Assembly: GCA_030323885.1 (NCBI GenBank)
Contig: CM059186.1
Span: 20,684,998 to 20,748,997 of the forward strand
Direction: 5' to 3'
Length of the DNA stretch: 64,000 nucleotides
Source: Branchipolynoe longqiensis
Lineage: Eukaryota; Annelida; Polychaeta; Phyllodocida; Polynoidae
A program made the position numbers and the translations under genes. The number at the start of each line of letters is the position of its first letter. Position 1 is the stretch's first letter. Positions 10,344 through 21,599 of the stretch are shown here, one piece after another. Below the pieces are notes generated by a model. That model ran no database searches and had not been told where the DNA came from. It worked only from the letters and a program-made list of their open reading frames with translations.

Positions 10344-10460
10344 AGTGTCAGGGTTATGTGACTGAGTGGGATATCGAGTCATGGTGTCGGGCGAATTGTA
10401 CCTCAGTGAGGCATAACTATAAAGCTGAGATTAGTGCACACAGCCAGAATGCTAAGCCGC
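10344..10460 (+). repeat. SINE-A fragment (3' body)
   Basis: A diverged piece with gttatgtgactgagtgggat, atcgagtcatggtgtcgg and ataactataaagctgagatt, corresponding to the second half of SINE-A. Confidence 0.7.
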
Positions 10461-10674
10461 AAAACTGCAATAAATGGATCCAGGGGTCACTCAGTTTAAA
10501 CGACAATATCATACAGCGCCCAGACCCCCTTACTACCATGAATACAGTCCAGACGTACCAGCTCACTATCAACTATCACCAAGGAAGACGAGAACCAGAT
10601 AACTCAGAATTATGTTTACATCATGTAAACCGTGAAATATACAGACGCGAGTCCGCTCTCAGCGGAACCATTAA

Positions 10675-11433
10675 CGTTGCATAGTCCGATGGTTTTGAAT
10701 TTCTACCATATTTCTGAGGTAAATATATTATTAGTTTGATCGTTAGGATCTATCTTGCTGTAGTTAGTTTGAAGTGACTTTTGTTATGAATGGCAAACTT
10801 TGGAGATATTTGAAGTGAAAATATGTTACATTAATTGTTGGTGTGTATGTTGAAATACTGGACACCAGCTACCTTAGCAGTAACATATTATACTTGCCAA
10901 AACTCGTAAAGCTGCATAGTCCAATGAAATATCAAATTTTCAAAACCAAACCAATTATCTAGATTTGATTTTACATATCTAACTTAGATACTGATGCACT
11001 TATTAAGCATTTGTTTCTGTGTAGAAGCCAATGCTGAGTCAATTTAACTGAACCTATTACTGCGGAAGTCTATGATGTCAGAGTTTTGGCAAGCTTGCCA
11101 AAACTAACTTTCCATGTTTGCACTCAAAACATCTAAAAAATGTACCATTTAAAATAAAAGTAACTTTGAACTAATGTAAAGTAGATACTAATGATCGATC
11201 GAATATATTTATCTCCGAAAAATTACAGAAATTCAAAACCATCAGACTATGCAAATTTAAGTCTAACCCCAGACTTCAGCAGTAACATATTCTATTAAAT
11301 TGCCTCAGTACAACCTTCTATATAGCATCAAAAGCTTATTAACTGCATGAGTATCTAAGTTCCCTATATAGGTTAAAATCAAGATAAAGTTTTAAGTTTT
11401 GAAAATTTGATGTTTTCAACGGACTATGCAACT
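10675..11433. mobile_element. TTAA MITE (family D), copy 1, split by a nested copy
   Basis: TTAA at 10671-10674 and 11434-11437 flank an element with ends cgttgcatagtccgatgg and caacggactatgcaact. Its two halves (to about 10905, and from 11261) align with the intact copy at 27732-28081. A second complete copy lies between them in the opposite orientation. Confidence 0.82.
10906..11260. mobile_element. TTAA MITE (family D), copy 2, nested in copy 1
   Basis: A complete copy from taaagctgcatagtcc to agactatgcaaatttaa, inverted relative to its host. It shows several rounds of transposition by the same family. It has no coding capacity. Confidence 0.85.
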
Positions 11434-12339
11434 TTAACAAAAATAGAGCCTCGGTTAAATTAGAACCGAAAAAGGAAAGTACTCAAAAGTATTCATCCCG
11501 CAGGCTGAATAGAAGTTGGGGGTATCCCCTCCACTTATACAGCACACTGTGTAGCGTGTAAGCCTATTCCGCGCGCGCAATGTATGTCAGTCAGACGCGG
11601 TGCCACGTCCAATACCGCCCGCTGTCACAGCCCCGGAGGCTCCCCGCGGGGCGGCGCCCCGGGCGACACGCCCCGGGGAGGACCGCGACGCACCCGGCCA
11701 ATCACGGCGGCCGCACAAGCAGCTCCGGGGTCCGGCATTGTGCGCTCGTCATATATTATAGAGACGTGTCGGCGTCGGAAGAACTGGCATCTGTCCTTCC
11801 GTCCCCAAGGGTGCGCGGGAGGTGAAGAATGGGGGTAAGTCTCTGCCTCCCTCACCACCGCCTCCACCACCCTCCCTTCCCCACACACCCCAGCCCCCAC
11901 CCCCAACCCCCACCCCCGCCCCAACTTCCACATCTGTCCGCCTCAATCCCATCCAAGCTCCCGGCCAGCCACCGCTCTCCCCTCCTCTTCCCTTTCCAAC
12001 CCCCCTCCCCCGTCTTCCCCTCCCCCAGTCTCCTACTCCCAATCAGCCGCAGCACCTCACCCACGCTCAATCCCGCCATCCCTCTCTTCACAGAGTGTTT
12101 GTCCCTTAACCAGCCTTGTCTCATTGGTCGTAATGCTCGCATTGCGGTTGATGCGAGGCGAGGGAGGACCCCCCCCCCCTCCTTCTCTCCTCCAGCCGTT
12201 GGCTCTTACCTAACCACCCCGGCTCCTCCCCTTATAACCGCTCCCCTTCCCGCCTCAGGCCACTCGCCCTCCTGCCTCCAGACTCTCCGCTCCTCTATAC
12301 ACTTTTTTCCTTGGCACTTTCTTCACCACGCCACATCAT

Positions 12340-13542
12340 GCCTAACGGACGAGGCCGGGGGAGGCGCGCCGCCCGCAGGGAGGCGCTGCGCATATCTGAG
12401 GCCGGATCGACACACTCGTCCGCGCCCTCCTCGCCCCCTCAGGCCGCCCCGCTCCCGAGGGCCGCCCCCGGGGACCCCCCTCGGAATGGGGGCGCACCAT
12501 GCAGGCCACTCTCCTCGACACAGTGGCGGCCCTGGAGCGGGTGTCGGCCAGACTCGACATTATCGACGCTCGGGACGAGCGCGGAGCCGCGCCTCAACAG
12601 ACCCCGACCGCCGCGCCGCCTCAGACGCCACCTCACCAGACCTGCCCCGCCCGCGCCCCCCGCCACATCGTAGGGGGGGCGCACCCGCCTCCACCGCCCC
12701 TGCCGGCGGCTCCGGGAGCCATCCACCCCGACTACCAGCGCTTCACCAGGGGGGGGGCCTCCCCCCCTCAACCATCGGAGGCCCCGCCTCCCCTCCACTA
12801 CTGCGATGCCCACGCCCACTCCTCCACCTCCGCAGCCGACGCAGTATGGGAGATACTCGACTCGGCCGACACTCACAACGCCGGCCGACGCAAAGGTATT
12901 TCCCCCCACTACATCTTCCCCTGTGATTTAATAGAATGGGGGGCGGAGAGGAAGGCGGTGAAGCGAGGGGAGGCGACCAAGGACGAGTATACACTCGCCC
13001 TTCGCATGTTGGAGGCCCACCCCGCCTTCCCCGCCCACTCCCTTCCCGGACTCAGCCACCACGCCCTCACCATCCACCGGGACAATCTCGTTCACCCCTG
13101 GGCTACCGTCCGCCGTTACTCGGAGACGGTATTCACATGGATCGCGGACGGAAGGCTGCCTCACGGGTGGCACGATCCCGCGGCCATCAACATGGTCCGC
13201 ATGGAGGCCCTCACCACGCCCACCACTGCCCTGCTCGCCCCCGCCCGCTCCTCCGACCTTGCCCGCCCCGCCCCCAGATCCCAGCCACGCCCCCAGACCG
13301 ACACTAGGGTTCCCTACGTCCGAGAATCCCACGGCGCCCCCTGCCCCGCATGGAACCGTGACCCAGCCTCCTGCGACCGCGCGGGGGCCGGCGAGACCCA
13401 TGGGGAGGGGGCGTCGAGGTATCGACATGCTTGCGCGTACTGCGCAAATGTCAGAAAATTCCTGACAATGCACTCGGAGGCCGTCTGTATTAGCAAAAAG
13501 GGGCGCGAGCGGGGGGCCCCCGCCCCCTCGGCGGATTTTTAG
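12340..13542 (+). pseudogene. Gag-like ORF of the DIRS-like element
   Basis: The part from 12499 to 13542 is one open frame of 347 codons. It has a short coiled-coil-like segment (LLDTVAALERVSARLDIID, residues 4-22), a proline-rich stretch, a conserved-looking block around residues 120-230 (FPCDLIEWGAERKAV, NLVHPWATVRRYSETV, WHDPAAINMVRMEAL) and a cysteine/histidine cluster near 285-330 (CPAWNRDPASC, HACAYCANVRK, MHSEAVC) like the zinc-binding region of DIRS gag proteins. A likely earlier start at 12340 (MPNGRGRGRRAARREAL) is in another frame, with a shift near 12400-12490. It would package the element RNA. The family call is by architecture and recall. Confidence 0.65.
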
Positions 13543-14299
13543 TCCGCCGCCCCCTCCAGCCCGGCCCGGAGGGACCCAGCCGGCCCCACCCAACCCCCCA
13601 CGCCGACCCACGCACACCCACAACCGACCTCCCTCACATCTCACCGCCCCCTGACTCACCGCCTCACATCTCGCCGCCCTCTCTTATCCCGCCGCCCTCT
13701 CGCCGCCGTCCCGGCCCGCCAAACCCCTGACCGCAGAACCACAAACCGCTCCCACACCCGGCCTCAAAGCGCCCCCCCCGGTCGCCGCCCGCCGCACACC
13801 CAACCAAACCCCCCCTCAGACCGCCAGAACCGCACCCAACCGACACACCCCTCTCATCCATGCCGCCCACCTGCCACCGCACGCCTCGGACTTACCACAG
13901 CCCCGTCTCTCTCATCTCTGCCGACCACCCGGCCCACGCCCGCCACGGCCTCACCGCAGGCCTCGCCGCCCCCGGCCCCACATACACGCCACCCACGCCA
14001 CTCACGTTTCCCCTGAAAGCGCCCAGCCCCCGCCTCAATCCCACCCGGCGGCCCCACCAACACCACGACCCCCAACCCCCCCCCCCCTCCCTACCCCCCC
14101 CCCCCCCTCGCCGCAGACACACGCCGCCCCCCCCCCCACAACCCTCCCCCGGCGACACAGCCTACCTCACACATCTCCCCGGCCTCCCCCCCGAGGCCGA
14201 CCACCCCAGCCCTCCCCCCACCCCCCCCCCCCCACCTCCTTCGCCGCCCCCCTCAAACTCCCTCACCGCGCCTCCTCCCCCCAACCCCCCCCCCCCCCC
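13543..14299. other. C-run-rich spacer within the DIRS-like element
   Basis: Runs of 6-16 C interrupt every frame. It probably holds the decayed start of the RT protein, but no frame can be followed through it. Confidence 0.5.
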
Positions 14300-15507
14300 C
14301 CCACCACCGACACCTCAGCGAGCACATCTCCGACGTCGTTGACCACCACATCCAAGACACCCTCCCCGCCGCCCCCTCCTGCGGCCCCTCCCCCGCCCAG
14401 TACCGCCCCACCATCCTCTCCACCTGGCCACACACCTCTGGCGAAGCATGGGCCCGCTACCCCACCTTTATCCGCGCCTACGCCGCACTCAGGGAAGCGG
14501 GCCTCCCCAATTTTTTGGCCGCCCGCATCCCCCTTCCCTCTGGCCTCCACATCCCCGCATGGCGTGACCGCCTCCGCGATTACCCCGACCCCGCCCTACT
14601 CGACCTCATTGAGTTTGGGTTCCCCGCCAACTTCTCCGCCTCATCCCCCCCCCGCCCGACCTACACCAACCACCGTGAGCCCCCCGACCACGCCCCCCAC
14701 ATAGAGAGCTTCATAAAAACCGAGCTCGCCCTCGGCGCCCTCGCGGGCCCCTTCACCATCCCTCCATTCACACCCTGGACCCAGGTCTCCCCTATGATGA
14801 CCCGCCCCAAATCCGACCCGGGCAAGAGGCGGGTCATCGTCGATCTCTCCTTTCCCCCCGGCGCCAGCGTCAATGCCGGCATCCCTCGCCGGGAATACCT
14901 CGGGAAACCCCATTCATATACCCTCCCCTCAGTCGCTGACCTCGGCCGCCGCCTCACCGGAGAGGGCTCCGGCGCCTACCTATGGTCCGCCGACATCTCC
15001 CGGGCTTACCGGCAACTCCGCGCCGACCCCCTGGCCTGCCCCCTCTATGGCATCACCCTTGGTGAAAAAGTCTACATCGACCTCGCCCTCCCCTTTGGCT
15101 GCCGCTCCTCGGGCGCCGCCTGCGTCTGCGTGACGGCAGCCGTCGCCTGGATTATGAGGCGCGACGGATTCCACATACTAGTCTACGTCGACGACTTTGT
15201 CGGCTGCGAGGCCTCCTACCTCAAGGCTTGTCAGGCCTTTGACGCTTTCCTCGCCCTCGCCGCCGCCCTCGGGCTCGACGTGGCGGCTGGGAAGTGTCAT
15301 CCCCCCGCTGTCCGCCTCACCTGGCTGGGGTTCGCCCTCGACAGCGAGGGGATGACCATCCGCATCGCCCCCGACAAAGTCGACGACCTCATCCTCTCTT
15401 GCGAGGTCCGCCTCACCTGCCCCGCCATAACTCGACGTGAGCGCCAGAGCCTCCTCGGGCGCTTGAACCACGTCGGCAGCTGCATCCCTCCGCGGCTGCT
15501 TCGGTAG
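14300..15507 (+). pseudogene. DIRS-type reverse transcriptase
   Basis: The frame is open from the C-runs near 14300, well upstream of any ATG. It includes ALREAGLPNFLAARIPLPS, then the RT core: KRRVIVDLSFPPGASVN, YLWSADISRAYRQLRAD (catalytic block A), LPFGCRSSGAACV and the catalytic ILVYVDDFVG, followed by a LTWLGFALDSEGM block. These features match the RT of DIRS1-like elements. It copies element RNA into DNA. The frame ends with a stop at 15505-15507, apparently after a frameshift, because RNase H continues in another frame from about 15495. The start is undefined. The RT core itself is intact. Confidence 0.85.
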
Positions 15508-15735
15508 CGCCTCCCTCACCCTCGACGATGACGCCCTCCGGGACCTGAGGTGGTTCGCCCTCTACGGCCGGGCCTCCAACGGCCTCTACCTCCTCCGCGC
15601 CCCGGCAGGGCGAACCTGCGTCATTGAGTGCGACTCCTGCCTCACGGGCGGGGGCGCCTTCTCTGCCACGCACTCTTATGCCCGAGGGTACACCTCAGAC
15701 TTCCGGGCGCGGTTCCCCATCACGTCCGAGGCGTC
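15495..15735 (+). pseudogene. RNase H fragment of the DIRS-like element
   Basis: In the frame beginning CFGSASLTLDDDALRDLRWF, the sequence VIECDSCLTGGGAFS resembles the first catalytic block of the DIRS RNase H, and FPITSEASRG the later glutamate block. It is out of frame with RT and stops being recognisable at about 15735, where the recombinase C-terminus begins in yet another frame. Confidence 0.6.
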
Positions 15736-15739
15736 CCGG

Positions 15740-15957
15740 GGGCCGAGGCCTTTACCCTCCACAGCCTACGCCGGGGCGCCGCCCAGGCCTGCCATACCGC
15801 CGGAGTCGACATCTCCGACATCATGGCCCAAGGGACTTGGACCTCTGAGGCGGTACACGCATACGTGCCCCGCCTAGCTACCTCGGCGGCCCCTCGAGCC
15901 CTCTCCTCTGTCTTGGTTGAGGGCTCCTCGGGCCCACCTCCCGAGCCCAACTACTAA
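15740..15957 (+). pseudogene. Tyrosine recombinase C-terminus (DIRS-type)
   Basis: The frame ending at 15957 contains FTLHSLRRGAAQACHTAG, with the HxxR pair of tyrosine recombinases (H codon 15760, R codon 15769), then GTWTSEAVHAYV, where W and the nucleophilic Y (codon 15862) have the usual spacing. The N-terminal half with the first catalytic arginine is missing. This domain marks the element as a tyrosine-recombinase retrotransposon. Confidence 0.78.
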
Positions 15958-16167
15958 CATATCCTGACATTGACACTTTATATACCACCATTATACTTTA
16001 TATATCTCTTACTTTTATTACCATTATCCAACTGACAATTGACACTTATCATGACATGCCTCATGCATTATACTCTACTTACCTCATTACATTGAGGCCT
16101 TGTATTTTTCACATATCTAATTGTTCATGCTTGATTTGTACTATCCTTGAATGTTCTGGCACTTCTG

Positions 16168-16173
16168 AATAAA
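16168..16173 (+). terminator. Poly(A) signal of the DIRS-like element
   Basis: AATAAA lies 211 bp after the recombinase stop in the AT-rich 3' region. It may serve the element transcript. Confidence 0.4.
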
Positions 16174-16334
16174 GTGCCCTTTTATCCACTCACGCCTCCT
16201 CGTCCTTCCTTGCTACGCATCAAGGCTTTGAGGTACGATTCACTAATTGCTATTATACCACTCCTTGTGTCATCGTGAATTGTGCATGTTATTTTTAACA
16301 CGGGTAATTCTCAGCATGATAAGGAATCCATCGA

Positions 16335-17094
16335 ATAGACTACATCACGGTTCCAGGGGCGCGGTGCATTGTGGGATGCATCAGAGCAAAACAAAGCTGC
16401 GAGAAGCACATGGCACATGCTAAGACACTGGGTACAGCTATGAAATGTGCTAGTTTCAGCTCATCTCAGCTCTTGTTTGAAACATAGAATAACAACTAAA
16501 AAAATATATATAATAAATTAAGATATTAATCTTGTACCCAGCATTGCATTTACATCAATATAACCAGCACATCTTATGCCATGTGCATTTAGATTAGACA
16601 AATCTAGGCACTCAGACTAGTGTTAGAGCCATAGCCAGAGTCAGTTTTATTTATTTTATTCATGTTTTTATTTATATTCTATGGTTAATGACATATGTAG
16701 AAATAGAAAATGAGTAGGGTTAATCAGATATTGGTTATATATTTCTTTGAAACAAGTGTTTGTTGACACATTTGCATTTTAATATTTAGAACACAAATTA
16801 CTTCTGGCTAATCAATGGTGATGTAAACATCAGCCTGTAAAGTGACTGAAATTGTATGTTTCTTAGCTCAAAATGCTTAATTATGGAGAGTTGTGTCTTA
16901 AACATATTCATTATATTACTATATTGCATCCTTCCATCCATCTTTATGCCAAATTGCTATGTATTTCTATTTATTTTGAATAAAATGCCAGTTTTGGCCT
17001 ACGCCTATCGGCATACTCAATGGGTCGTATGCCTTTGCTTTGCTCCCAATGCCGTTTTCAGCGCATGCGCCGTCGGAACCATGATGTAGTCTAT
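16335..17094. mobile_element. 760-bp TIR transposon without coding capacity
   Basis: The left end atagactacatcacggttcc and the right end ggaaccatgatgtagtctat are inverted repeats of about 20 bp with one mismatch, continuing imperfectly inward to GC-rich subterminal blocks (gcgcggtgcattg; gcgcatgcgc). The interior is AT-rich with no protein signature. A target duplication is not obvious. Confidence 0.75.
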
Positions 17095-17106
17095 TAAAAC
17101 CCAACT

Positions 17107-17157
17107 CCCAAACCGGCAGTGGTGGCCGAATCGGTAGAGCGCAGGCCTCCCGTGCGG
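17107..17157 (+). mobile_element. SINE-A head, cut by the assembly gap
   Basis: The sequence ggtggccgaatcggtagagc matches the second tRNA-head subtype of SINE-A (copies at 25711, 49275 and 51624). The rest lies in the N-run. Confidence 0.8.
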
Positions 17158-17655
17158 NNNNNNNNNNNNNNNNNNNNNNNNNNNNNNNNNNNNNNNNNNN
17201 NNNNNNNNNNNNNNNNNNNNNNNNNNNNNNNNNNNNNNNNNNNNNNNNNNNNNNNNNNNNNNNNNNNNNNNNNNNNNNNNNNNNNNNNNNNNNNNNNNNN
17301 NNNNNNNNNNNNNNNNNNNNNNNNNNNNNNNNNNNNNNNNNNNNNNNNNNNNNNNNNNNNNNNNNNNNNNNNNNNNNNNNNNNNNNNNNNNNNNNNNNNN
17401 NNNNNNNNNNNNNNNNNNNNNNNNNNNNNNNNNNNNNNNNNNNNNNNNNNNNNNNNNNNNNNNNNNNNNNNNNNNNNNNNNNNNNNNNNNNNNNNNNNNN
17501 NNNNNNNNNNNNNNNNNNNNNNNNNNNNNNNNNNNNNNNNNNNNNNNNNNNNNNNNNNNNNNNNNNNNNNNNNNNNNNNNNNNNNNNNNNNNNNNNNNNN
17601 NNNNNNNNNNNNNNNNNNNNNNNNNNNNNNNNNNNNNNNNNNNNNNNNNNNNNNN
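17158..17655. other. Assembly gap (498 N)
   Basis: A run of N. Open frames across it are artefacts. Confidence 1.
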
Positions 17656-17689
17656 CCCTCCCCTACCCCCACACACAGAGTTAAGTCCC

Positions 17690-18300
17690 AACACGAGCAG
17701 CTCAGAATCAGAGGCGCTCCGCATTACAGCTCGTTAAAGTCTCCGATTGCAGAGATTGCACAATAAAGTCACTTTTGGCCTTAATTTCTCCGCCGAAGAA
17801 TGGACTTATTGAGGCTACATGGCGCCATTTTGCGGCACATTCGTTCTCAGCGCCGTGTGGCTCATTGCTAATTTAACGAGACTTTGATTAATTCCCAAAT
17901 GCTACTTTCGCGCCAAGGCCCCAGCGATAATACTTTATGATGGAGTTTTCTTGGCGGGCAAAGTGGTCTTTCACAAAGGCGGCGCTGAAAGCCTTTCCTT
18001 TCAGGCGGTTGGGCCGGCGCGCCGCCCAGTGCCCGCCGTCGCCATTGTTCGCCCGCCCGGCCCCCGACGCCCGGCCTGCCCGACGACCGCCCGGCTCCAC
18101 GGCGCCCCCCTGAGCGCCGTCGGCATGCGAGGCGCTGGTGCCACCGGGCTTTAACAAGCCAATATATTTTGATATTTTATTATTTTCCAAGCCGGGAAAA
18201 TGACACGCGAGTTCCGGCGGCCGGGCGGGTGATGGACGGTCGGAGGAAGTGGCGTCGCGTGCGGCGGCGGGAGGCAAACTTGTTAGCAGCGAATTAGAGG
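17690..18300. other. Unique island, candidate regulatory DNA
   Basis: Balanced, non-repetitive sequence between the gap and a C-rich tract, with homeodomain-like cores (ctaatttaacg, gattaattccc), an atggcgccattttgcgg block resembling a YY1 site, and several GC boxes. No exon recognised. The character is that of a cis-regulatory element; this is inference. Confidence 0.4.
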
Positions 18301-18419
18301 CGGGCGACAGGAAGGTGGCGGTGGTGGTGTTGGGTGCTGGTGTGTGGTGGTGTTGGTGGTTGGTGTGGGGTGGTGGTCGTGGCCCACCTCTCCTATTTCT
18401 GTCCCTCCACTCCCTTTTC

Positions 18420-19700
18420 CCTCCCTGCTCCACCCTGTCCCGGCCCTGTTCGGCCGCGGCCCGCTCCGCCCTGCCTCACTCCGCCTCGTCCCGCCGCGTC
18501 GCGCCCCGCCCACGCTCGCCCCGCCCCACCCGGCCTCACCCGGCATCGCCCCCGCCCCCGCCCCGACCCGCCCCGACCCGACGGGATGGGGCGGGATGGG
18601 GTGGGGTGTCGCCCCACCCCGTCCCACTCCGCCCCATCCCGCCCCGCCCTGTCCCGGCCCCACCCCGCCCCGCCCTGTCCCAGCCCCACCCCGCCCACCC
18701 AGACCTGGCCCCGCCCACCCTACCCTGTCCCGCCTTGTCCCTTCAAGTCGCACCCCGCCAAATCTACCCCAATCCGCCCCACCCCACTCTGCTCGTCCCA
18801 CCCCTCCCTTCCCACCCCAACCTGTCCCGGCCGGGCCCCACGCAGGGCCTCGCCCCACCCGGCCTCGGGCCCACCCTCTGATTCCACCCCATCCATGCTC
18901 CTCCCCATCCCGACCCCTCCCTGTCCCCGGCCCCACCCCGGGCCTGCCCTTTCCGGCCCCACCCCGCACCACCCAGTCTGTGCCCCGCCCACCTCTACCC
19001 CTGTCCCCGCCTTGTACTTCCAAGTCGCTCCCCGCCAAATCCACCCCATTCGCCCTACCCCACTCTGGACCTCGACCCTACCTCCCCTTCCTCACCCCAA
19101 CTGTTCCCGGCCCGCCCCACGCGGCCCTCGCCCCACCCGGCCTCGCCCCACCCCCTTGCTTCCACCCCATCCATGCACTCACCCCATCCTGCCCCGCCCT
19201 GTCCCAGGCCCCACCCGGCCTTGCCTTTCCCGCCCCACACCCCGCCCCACCAGTCCTGGCCCAGCCCACCTTACCCTGTCCGCTTGTCCCTTCAAGTCGC
19301 ACCCCGCCAATTCCACCCCAATCCCGAACCACCCCCACTCTGCTCGACCCACCCTCCCTTCCCCGCCCCAACCGTCTCCTGCTCGTCGGCCCACGCGGCC
19401 TCGCCCCATCCGGCCTCGCTCCACCCTCCATGCCCTGCCCTGTGCGCTGCCCTTGACCTGCCCCGCCCTGTCCTGCCTTAGTCCACCCTGCCCTCCCAGC
19501 CCCTGCCATGTCCTGTCCTGCCCTGCCCCACCCTTCCTCGCCCTGTCCCACCGTGCCCTACACCACCCTGCCCTGCCCTGCCCTGTCATGCTCCGACCCG
19601 ACCCGACCAGCCCTGCTCTGCCCCGACCCAACCCCGCCCCTCCTCGCCCCACCCCGCCCCACCCCGCCCCACCCTGCCCTGTCCTGCCCTGTGAGAGTGC
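18420..19700. repeat. Degenerate C-rich tract
   Basis: Continuous degenerate repeats of the cccgccccaccctgtcccg type run for about 1.3 kb. Internal longer repeats (ttcaagtcgcaccccgccaa recurs near 18740, 19020 and 19290) show a higher-order unit of about 275 bp. All ORFs here are proline- or glycine-rich shadows. Confidence 0.85.
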
Positions 19701-19914
19701 TCGTGTCCCGGTGTAGGTGCGATGAGGATGGATGGCAGAGAATCGGGGTGGGACAGGGGAGGGGCAGGAGATGTGGGTTGGGGGTGGGGGGTGAGGGTGA
19801 GGGGGTTGCTACTCCTGGACTGCCCGACCATTCCATTGTGGCCCTTGCCGTGGTCGTTGCCAATAGTCGGCGCGATCATAAACTGACATAAAACGCGTGC
19901 GGCCCACTCTGCTG

Positions 19915-20195
19915 GCGGAGCGGCGGGGCGGCGGGGCGGCGGGGCGGGGGGGCGGCGGGGCGGCGGGGCACGGGGCGGCGGGGCGGCCGGGCGGCGGACG
20001 GCGGCGGCTGGGCGGGGGCGGCGGGCGGCGGGGGGCGGTGGGGGCGGCGGGCGGCGGGGCGGCGTGGCGGCGGGGCGGCGGGCGGCGGGGGGCGGCGGGG
20101 CGGCGGGGCGGGGCGGCGGGGCGGCGGGGCGGCGGGGCGGCGGGGCGGCGGGGCGGCGTGGCGGCGGGGCGGCGGGGGGCGGCGGCTTCACAGGC
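19915..20195. repeat. (GGCGGGGC)n G-quadruplex-prone array
   Basis: About 280 bp of ggcggggcggcgggg-type repeats with almost no A or T. Regular G-runs make it a strong G-quadruplex candidate on the plus strand. Confidence 0.9.
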
Positions 20196-20279
20196 CATAA
20201 GGGATGTATGGTAATTCAGCGGGCAGGGCTTTTGCAGGACAGTTCGGAGGCTGTTGTGGGGTAGTTGATGAGCTGTTGT

Positions 20280-20462
20280 GGGGCTGTTTCGGGCAGTCGG
20301 GGCTGTTTCAGGGCTGTTTCAGGGCTGTTTCGGGGCTGTTTCGGGGCTGTTTCGGGGCTGTTTCGGGGCTGTTTCGGGGCTGTTTCGGGGCTGTTTCGGG
20401 GTTGTTTCGCAGCTGTTTCGGGGTTGTTTCACGGCTGTTTCGCGGCTGCTTCAGGGCTGTTT
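20280..20462. repeat. 11-bp minisatellite ggggctgtttc
   Basis: About 16 units of ggggctgtttc with variants (agggctgtttc, gcagctgtttc). The array is open in all plus-strand frames, so ORFs across it are not informative. Confidence 0.9.
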
Positions 20463-20574
20463 AAGGAGTGGTGGTCGGGAGGCAGCCTTGTGGCGGGGCG
20501 GCAGAGCGGCGGTGTGGTGGCCCAGAGGGTGCTGTTGGGGCGATGGGGGAGCAGGGTGGTGGTGTGAATGTCCC

Positions 20575-20775
20575 GCCTCGCCCCACCTCACCTCAACTCG
20601 CTTCTCTCGCCTCGGCCCGTCTCGCCCGGCCCCGTCTCTCCCCGCCTCTCCCCGCCTCCCCTCGCCTCTCCCCGTCTCTCCCAGCCTCTCCCCGCCTCTC
20701 TCCGCCTCTCCCCGCCTCTCCCCGTCTCTCCCCGTCTCTACCCGCCTCTCCCCGCCTCCCCTGTCTCGCCCAGCC
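20575..20775. repeat. Pyrimidine-rich array (ctctccccgc type)
   Basis: Tandem ctctccccgcctctccccgt units with near-perfect polypyrimidine character. Confidence 0.85.
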
Positions 20776-20944
20776 CTTCCTCTCCCCGCTTTGCCTCTCC
20801 CCACCCTGCTTCGCCCACTCTCAACTGCGCGCACCCACACTCCGCCTCATCCCCGGTGGCGGTGGCGGCGGTGGCGGGTTGGCGGTGGCGGGATGGCGGG
20901 TGGAGGGTTGGCGGGTGGAGGGTTGGCGGTGGCTCCGTGTGAAT

Positions 20945-21500
20945 GGGTAATCTGCCGGTGCGCTCAGATATCAATTATCCGGGAGGGGCGGAGTGGCCAG
21001 CAGCGGCAGGGGCCCGTGGAGAGCGGCGCTAAATCATGTGTGCAGGCGGATGGAGATGGCGCGGAGGGCGGCAGCGCTCACGGCCCGACTGTTGAGCACG
21101 CCCGGGCCGAGATGGGCTTTTATTGTGTGGCGCCTTGTTAGGTGTGACGGCACGTCCCACCGCCCCGACCGCCACTCCGTATCATTTAATAAATGGTTCT
21201 CCAAACACTAATGGTCGTTTAATGCAAGAGTCTCGAGTATCACTCACCACGAGGGGCGCGTGTGTAAAAACGATGACACGGCACTCCACAGGGGCCCCTT
21301 CCCTCCCTGCCCCTCTCCCCCTCCCCGCCTCCTCCCCTCGGCCGCGTCCGCGTCCGCTCTCCCGGCGCCCGCCATCCATTTACCCAAATTGAAGATCAAT
21401 TGTAAGCTTGCCGGGCGCTCATCTAATCCGCGTCGGCCGAGTCCCCCGGGACAAAAACTTATCTAGTTGAGGGCAAACATGTGGCGAGCGGTGGCGGGAT
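20945..21500. other. Unique island
   Basis: Non-repetitive, moderately GC-rich DNA with gatatcaattatccgggagg, catttaataaatggttc and tttacccaaattgaagatca. No gene recognised; candidate regulatory element. Confidence 0.35.
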
Positions 21501-21599
21501 GACCGGCAACGGGCCCGGGCGGACGAGAAGCGAGGAAGACGGGCAGGCAGGCGGGCGGGCGCCCCAGGTGCGGAGCCCGACCACAGGAGGACTGCAGCC

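Larger units (their letters stand above)
11540..16200 (+). mobile_element. C-rich DIRS-like tyrosine-recombinase retrotransposon, internally deleted
   Basis: Plus-strand order is gag-like protein (about 12340-13542), reverse transcriptase (about 14300-15507), RNase H fragment (15495-15735) and C-terminal tyrosine recombinase (15740-15957), then an AT-rich 3' region with AATAAA at 16168. This order is that of DIRS/Ngaro-type retrotransposons, which integrate with a recombinase instead of an integrase. The coding region is strongly C-rich with long C-runs, in contrast to AT-rich flanks. Terminal repeats were not found by eye, so both ends are approximate. The deletion between RNase H and recombinase and the frameshifts make this copy defective. 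Confidence 0.78.

Noticed and set aside
11822..12926. Proline-rich ORFs up to 365 codons upstream of the gag-like frame
   Set aside because: C-rich composition removes stops; no conserved block, and they overlap the better supported gag-like frame.
14515..15507. RT of a Ty3/gypsy or LINE type in the C-rich element
   Set aside because: The motif order, the YVDD block and a downstream tyrosine-recombinase HxxR..W..Y block fit DIRS-type elements; no integrase or endonuclease is present.
17017..17766. ORFs running through the N-run
   Set aside because: Unknown bases were translated as X; the frames are meaningless.
18334..20198. Proline- or glycine-rich ORFs up to 460 codons
   Set aside because: Low-complexity C- or G-rich tracts with no unique sequence.
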